DNA of 46,052 nt from Eubacteriales Family XIII. Incertae Sedis bacterium (lineage in GTDB: Bacteria; Bacillota; Clostridia; Peptostreptococcales; Anaerovoracaceae), in assembly GCA_031272365.1 (NCBI GenBank), contig JAISTX010000030.1, positions 1-46,052 on the forward strand. The letters run 5' to 3'. The notes beneath the pieces were generated by a model. That model did not search any database and had not been told where the DNA came from. It saw only the letters and a program-made list of their open reading frames with translations. Of the stretch, positions 44,283-46,052 are shown in pieces. Made by a program: the position numbers and the translations under genes. Position 1 is the first letter of the stretch. The number at the start of each line of letters is the position of its first letter.

Positions 44283-44395
44283 ATGGAAATCTTTGATAAT
44301 ATCAACAGCATCATAAAGGTGGATTTGGAGACTACCATCGAGAAGGGGAGCCGACTTTCGATCGCCGCCGCCTGCTTTTCCATCTATGCGTTGGG
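44283..44395 (+). pseudogene. N-terminal fragment of a PLD-domain helicase
   Basis: The first 36 residues (MEIFDNINSIIKVDLE... then RLSIAAACFSIYA) match the start of large helicases with an N-terminal phospholipase-D-like domain. The match stops at about 44390, where the frame runs into unrelated codons and a different remnant begins in another frame. Only the first few percent of the gene remains. A TGaTAAAAT box upstream at about 44247-44255 may be its original promoter. The 194 bp before it (44089-44282) contain no gene I can identify. Confidence 0.65.
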
Positions 44396-44632
44396 TCTGA
44401 AGCCGAGGGTGAGGTCAGTGCGCAAGTTGGTGCGCAAGATGAACGGATCAAATCACTGCTGGAGTTTTGCTCGGTTCCAAGGACGCGCGATGAAATGCAG
44501 AGCCACTATGGAGTAGCCTCGCGAGAGTTTTTTCGCAGGAAAGTGCTTAAGCCGCTACTTGAATCAGGACAGCTGCGGATGACCATCCCCGATAAGCCGA
44601 ACAGTGGAAACCAGCGGTATGTCAGGGCTTGA
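44396..44632 (+). pseudogene. C-terminal fragment of an AlbA-type ATP-binding/RecG-like protein
   Basis: In the frame starting at 44396, 78 residues encode DERIKSLLEFCSVPRTRDEM, FRRKVLKPLLESGQLRMTIP and DKPNSGNQRYVRA before a stop. This is the winged-helix C-terminus of 'divergent AAA-4/ATP-dependent DNA helicase RecG-like' proteins. No start codon or N-terminal domain is present. It abuts the helicase fragment directly, so a deletion fused the beginning of one gene to the end of another. Confidence 0.7.
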
Positions 44633-44659
44633 TGGCGAATATCAGAATCGGGTTTTTGA

Positions 44660-44685
44660 AATACTCTCGCCGCGGTGAGAGTATT
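44660..44685. repeat. Hairpin upstream of the 44703 gene
   Basis: AATACTCTC (44660-44668) and GAGAGTATT (44677-44685) form a perfect 9-bp stem with an 8-nt loop, ending 17 bp before the GTG start. There is no T run. It may be an operator or a translational control structure. Confidence 0.55.
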
Positions 44686-44702
44686 ATGAGCGGAGAAGAA
44701 TC

Positions 44703-45470
44703 GTGACGTGGGCTGAATACTACGAAAATACATATGAGTGGAGCGACCGGGAGAAGGTGCGGCGGCTGACATCGCTCGAATCGTTTGGGGCTGTCGGTGA
44801 AGTCTATGATGCGGCCACGGAGTTTTCAGATACTGCTTTGTGTTCCAAGTTTGTGGACACGGCACTTGGTGCGGGCATCGTGTTTGACTTTGAGCAGCTG
44901 ACCGAACTCACCTACCATGTTGACCGGCGTACGGCGAACAGGCTTGTGCTTGCCTATGGGAAGCCGTTGACAGAGGATGAGGTCGTCGAGATTGAGGATC
45001 AGGTGGATGCGCGGGTGCTTTCACGCGTTGGACGATTGGACGGCGGTAACGATGATGATGACGACGAAGATGTGCGCGAGAGCGTTCTTGACAGGTCGCG
45101 CATGAGACCAGCCACTGAAGAGGACGTGAAAGGTCTCATGGAGGCGATGAAGCAGGTACAGGAGCGGTTTGATGCTACGAGCCTCGGCCAGAGCAGCCGA
45201 AACATGGACGACCGCTCGGGTCGTCCGGGATGTCTGGGCTTTCTGGGTGCAGCAATCATCGGATTGCTGGCGGGGCACAGCAAGGATAATCGCTGCACCG
45301 GTGGCGGCGCGATGGGTGGCGGCATCGGCGTGGATCGCCCCGACGTGTTCGGGCGAGACTATACGGGTATCTTCGACAGCGAGAGCGCGAGAGATGAATA
45401 TTATCGAAGAATGCGGCAGGAGCGGTATGAGTCCGGCGAAGCTCGCGACGAGTTCGAGCTGATAGAGTGA
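44703..45470 (+). CDS. Protein of unknown function with acidic linker and glycine-rich hydrophobic segment
   Basis: A 255-residue protein. Residues 1-105 are a soluble, probably helical domain (MTWAEYYENTYEW...). An acidic run (GGNDDDDDED, about residue 115) is followed by a charged helix with KGLMEAMKQVQERF. Then comes a short hydrophobic Gly-rich stretch, GCLGFLGAAIIGLLAG, and a Gly-rich loop before an acidic C-terminus. No family recognised. The GTG start has GGAG 8 nt upstream. It is the only apparently intact gene in the decayed segment at 44.1-46 kb. Confidence 0.65.
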   Translation: MTWAEYYENTYEWSDREKVRRLTSLESFGAVGEVYDAATEFSDTALCSKFVDTALGAGIVFDFEQLTELTYHVDRRTANRLVLAYGKPLTEDEVVEIEDQVDARVLSRVGRLDGGNDDDDDEDVRESVLDRSRMRPATEEDVKGLMEAMKQVQERFDATSLGQSSRNMDDRSGRPGCLGFLGAAIIGLLAGHSKDNRCTGGGAMGGGIGVDRPDVFGRDYTGIFDSESARDEYYRRMRQERYESGEARDEFELIE

Positions 45471-45488
45471 AAGAAACTGGAGGCATCA

Positions 45489-45563
45489 ATGAAATCTTAT
45501 CGAAAGGAACTGCATTTCAGTATGGACACGCGGCGGGCGTTTGTCAATATTATTGGGGAGTGA
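45489..45563 (+). pseudogene. N-terminal fragment of a YjbQ-family gene
   Basis: Twenty-four codons read MKSYRKELHFSMDTRRAFVN and then stop after IIGE. This is the recognisable start of YjbQ/UPF0047 (secondary thiamine-phosphate synthase-like) proteins, which are normally about 130 residues. A GGAGG ribosome site still precedes it. The rest of the gene is missing and a vanZ-like remnant follows at once. Confidence 0.6.
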
Positions 45564-45566
45564 GTG

Positions 45567-45963
45567 ATGGGCAACAGCAACGACCGGCAAGCGATGCGTT
45601 CGACGGCCGCAAACAGGCTCATCCTTTGTATGGTCATTTTTTATCTGCTCTTTCTCATATGGGCGATACTGTGGAAATGCAGCACACCCTTTGTCGGCGA
45701 CGGCTCGGAGCGGGCAATCAATCTTTTGCCGTTGAGAGGCAACACAATGTGGGAGATGCAGTTCAATGTTGCCATCTTCATGCCGTTTGGGTTCTATCTT
45801 GCGGCCTGGGTGCGGGAGTGGTCTTTTTGCGAGGAAGGTCATGTGCACGCTTCTCGTAAGCCTTGCGCTGGAGGTGGCGCAATTTGCCTATGGTGAGGAG
45901 GAAACAACTATGATGCGCAACCCAGAACAGACAATACAGGGGGCGATACTACTCCAATTTTAG
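45567..45963 (+). pseudogene. VanZ-family remnant with frameshift
   Basis: The first frame (from 45567) encodes a membrane helix LILCMVIFYLLFLIWAILW, then ERAINLLPLRGN and FNVAIFMPFGFYLA, typical of VanZ-like proteins. Family-like sequence then continues in the +1 frame from about 45840 (LLVSLALEVAQFAYG), with the usual SDxxD segment degenerate. The region ends at a stop at 45963. At least one frameshift and loss of the C-terminal helix make it non-functional. VanZ-like proteins are widespread and do not by themselves imply teicoplanin resistance. Confidence 0.65.
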
Positions 45964-46015
45964 TTCAGGGGATTTCGAAATATGACCCGGGCCATTTTTC
46001 AGTTGACAAAACCAG

Positions 46016-46044
46016 TTGTGGGGCAGTCCTGCAATCGTTATAAT
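46016..46044 (+). promoter_or_regulatory. Promoter at the window edge
   Basis: TTGTGG (46016-46021), 17 nt, TATAAT (46039-46044). It would drive a gene beyond the end of the window. A TTGACA at 46003-46008 is too far from the -10 box to pair with it. Confidence 0.5.
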
Positions 46045-46052
46045 AAACAGAG

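Overview
The window reads as chromosomal DNA of a GC-rich member of the Bacillota, most likely a Clostridia/Eubacteriales relative. The evidence is strong AGGAGG-type ribosome sites, many extended -10 (TGnTATnnT) promoters, and Firmicutes-type genes: addA, vanW and vanZ remnants, an HxlR regulator, MgtE, a UmuC-like polymerase followed by an SRAP protein, and an Eco47II-type restriction system. No rRNA, phage module, IS transposase or CRISPR array is visible. There is one tRNA, Pro-CGG.

Layout. 0-4 kb: palindromic repeats, a 5'-truncated Rpn-type gene, and an HscC-type Hsp70 paired with a J-like protein. 4-13.2 kb: a membrane protein, a metallo-beta-lactamase-fold hydrolase, a lipoprotein, a hexokinase-addA pair and an Na+-coupled NSS transporter; addA carries an in-frame palindromic insertion. 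13.2-16 kb: an inverted-repeat element, then a cytosine methyltransferase/Eco47II-like endonuclease pair bounded by 37-bp direct repeats, then a vanW gene with an internal deletion. 16-21.7 kb: a class II aldolase-like gene, gdhA, and an operon of an NCS1 permease, a corrinoid protein and an MtmB-family methyltransferase. 21.7-27 kb: mgtE-nnrD-ilvD on the minus strand and proA on the plus strand. 27-33.4 kb: a signal-peptide protein, a Xer-like recombinase, a nitroreductase, and two YefM/YoeB toxin-antitoxin modules flanking a more AT-rich beta-lactamase-family gene. 33.4-41.7 kb: tRNA-Pro, an esterase, copA with a divergent HxlR regulator, an AbiEi/DUF559-like protein, an acyl-CoA ligase, and an AbrB-acyltransferase operon. 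41.7-46 kb: an SOS cassette, then a decayed segment holding fragments of four genes.

The most interesting unit is the operon at 18.2-21.7 kb. Its methyltransferase matches archaeal monomethylamine methyltransferase MtmB along its whole length, but it is a plain open reading frame with no amber (pyrrolysine) codon. It overlaps its corrinoid partner by 4 nt and follows a nucleobase/hydantoin-type transporter. I infer a pyrrolysine-independent demethylation system for an imported N-methyl compound. A second theme is gene starts lying at the expected transcription start of an extended -10 promoter, which suggests several leaderless mRNAs. A third is repeat-driven remodelling: palindromes inside addA, repeats bounding the restriction system, and a toxin gene that has lost its normal stop codon.
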